6,121 nt of DNA from an uncultured Sphingomonadaceae bacterium. GTDB taxonomy: Bacteria > Pseudomonadota > Alphaproteobacteria > Sphingomonadales > Sphingomonadaceae. The notes under the pieces were generated by a model. That model saw nothing but the letters and a program-made list of their open reading frames with translations, had not been told where the DNA came from and ran no database searches. Of the stretch, positions 5,784 through 6,121 are shown piece by piece (the first letter of the stretch is position 1; each line of letters starts with the position of its first letter). The stretch lies in assembly GCA_946479505.1 (NCBI GenBank), contig CAMLGC010000108.1, positions 1 through 6,121 of the forward strand, given 5' to 3'. A program made the translations under genes and the position numbers.

Positions 5784-6121
5784 CTATTCCGGTCCGAAGC
5801 CGCTGAAGATGCCCTGGAGATACTGCACCGTGATGTCGATCGTCTTCACGCCCGGGCCGACATCGATGATGCCGTCGGCAAGATCGGGCTTGGAGCGGCC
5901 GAGCTTGGCGTTGCTGGGCACCCCGGCGCCGTCCTTCCAGATGCTGAACTTGTTCTTGCCATCGCGATCATGGGTGAAGAACAGGCCGTAGCGGCCGGGT
6001 TTGGGCACCTTGATGCACATCGCGACGGGGCCGCTCGCGGGCATGTCTGCCCACACGCGGCGGAACGTCTTGCCCGCGGCCTGAAGCGTCTCGCGATGTT
6101 CGAGCCAGCCATCTTCGGTGG
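5784..6121 (-). CDS. DUF2141 domain protein, C-terminal part (5' end outside the window)
   Basis: The frame is open from the right edge to the TAG at 5784-5786, giving the last 111 residues. The block FFTHDRDGKNKF (47-58 of the visible part), followed by a hydrophobic-glycine stretch, a Pro-Ser-Asn-Ala segment (GVPSNAKLG, 66-74) and a C-terminal beta strand (VKTIDITVQYL, 91-101), matches the DUF2141 pattern. In that family a short VFHDxNGNGKxD-like segment is followed by GxxSNxA and a final strand. DUF2141 proteins are small beta-rich proteins, usually secreted, of unknown function; the signal peptide would lie outside the window. An in-frame GTG at 6056 would give 90 aa but cuts through the conserved fold, so it is not taken as the start. 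The gene converges on the M49 gene across the palindromic element. Confidence 0.75.
   Translation of the reverse strand, partial: TEDGWLEHRETLQAAGKTFRRVWADMPASGPVAMCIKVPKPGRYGLFFTHDRDGKNKFSIWKDGAGVPSNAKLGRSKPDLADGIIDVGPGVKTIDITVQYLQGIFSGFGPE

Overview
This looks like an ordinary chromosomal segment from a GC-rich alphaproteobacterium, most likely a sphingomonad. The reasons are the very high GC at third codon positions, the divergent aspartokinase/ubiG pair typical of alphaproteobacteria, a Tat-exported PhoD, a lipoprotein M49 peptidase, a DUF2141 protein, and a GC-rich palindromic intergenic repeat of a kind I associate with Sphingomonadales. The genus is an inference; no rRNA or other taxonomic marker is present.

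Layout, left to right. At 1-39 there is a 12-bp inverted repeat cut by the window edge. The aspartokinase gene lysC (minus, 68-1321) follows. A 189-bp divergent intergenic region separates it from ubiG (plus, 1511-2236). ubiG converges on phoD (minus, 2233-3825); their stop codons share the palindrome CTAG, so no intergenic DNA lies between them. A 125-bp divergent region then separates phoD from a lipoprotein-type M49 (dipeptidyl-peptidase III family) metallopeptidase (plus, 3951-5633). The 150 bp after that peptidase are almost filled by one nested inverted-repeat element (5646-5775). The last gene, a DUF2141 protein (minus, 5784 to beyond the right edge), converges on this element. Five protein genes therefore alternate strand, each apparently its own transcription unit.

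Function. lysC makes aspartyl phosphate, the entry to lysine, threonine and methionine synthesis. It carries a well-placed internal ribosome-binding site and ATG exactly at the catalytic/ACT boundary, which would yield a separate regulatory beta subunit as in Bacillus and Corynebacterium. ubiG carries out O-methylation steps in ubiquinone synthesis. phoD and the M49 peptidase are both predicted to be exported and may scavenge phosphate and peptides outside the cytoplasm. Upstream of phoD is a Pho-box-like half-site pair with atypical spacing.

I found no defence, mobile or biosynthetic system, tRNA, rRNA or CRISPR. The most interesting points are the internal lysC start, the HELSH (HExxH rather than HExxGH) M49 lipoprotein, and the 130-bp nested palindrome. 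The long ORFs antisense to these genes are judged to be GC-rich shadows.
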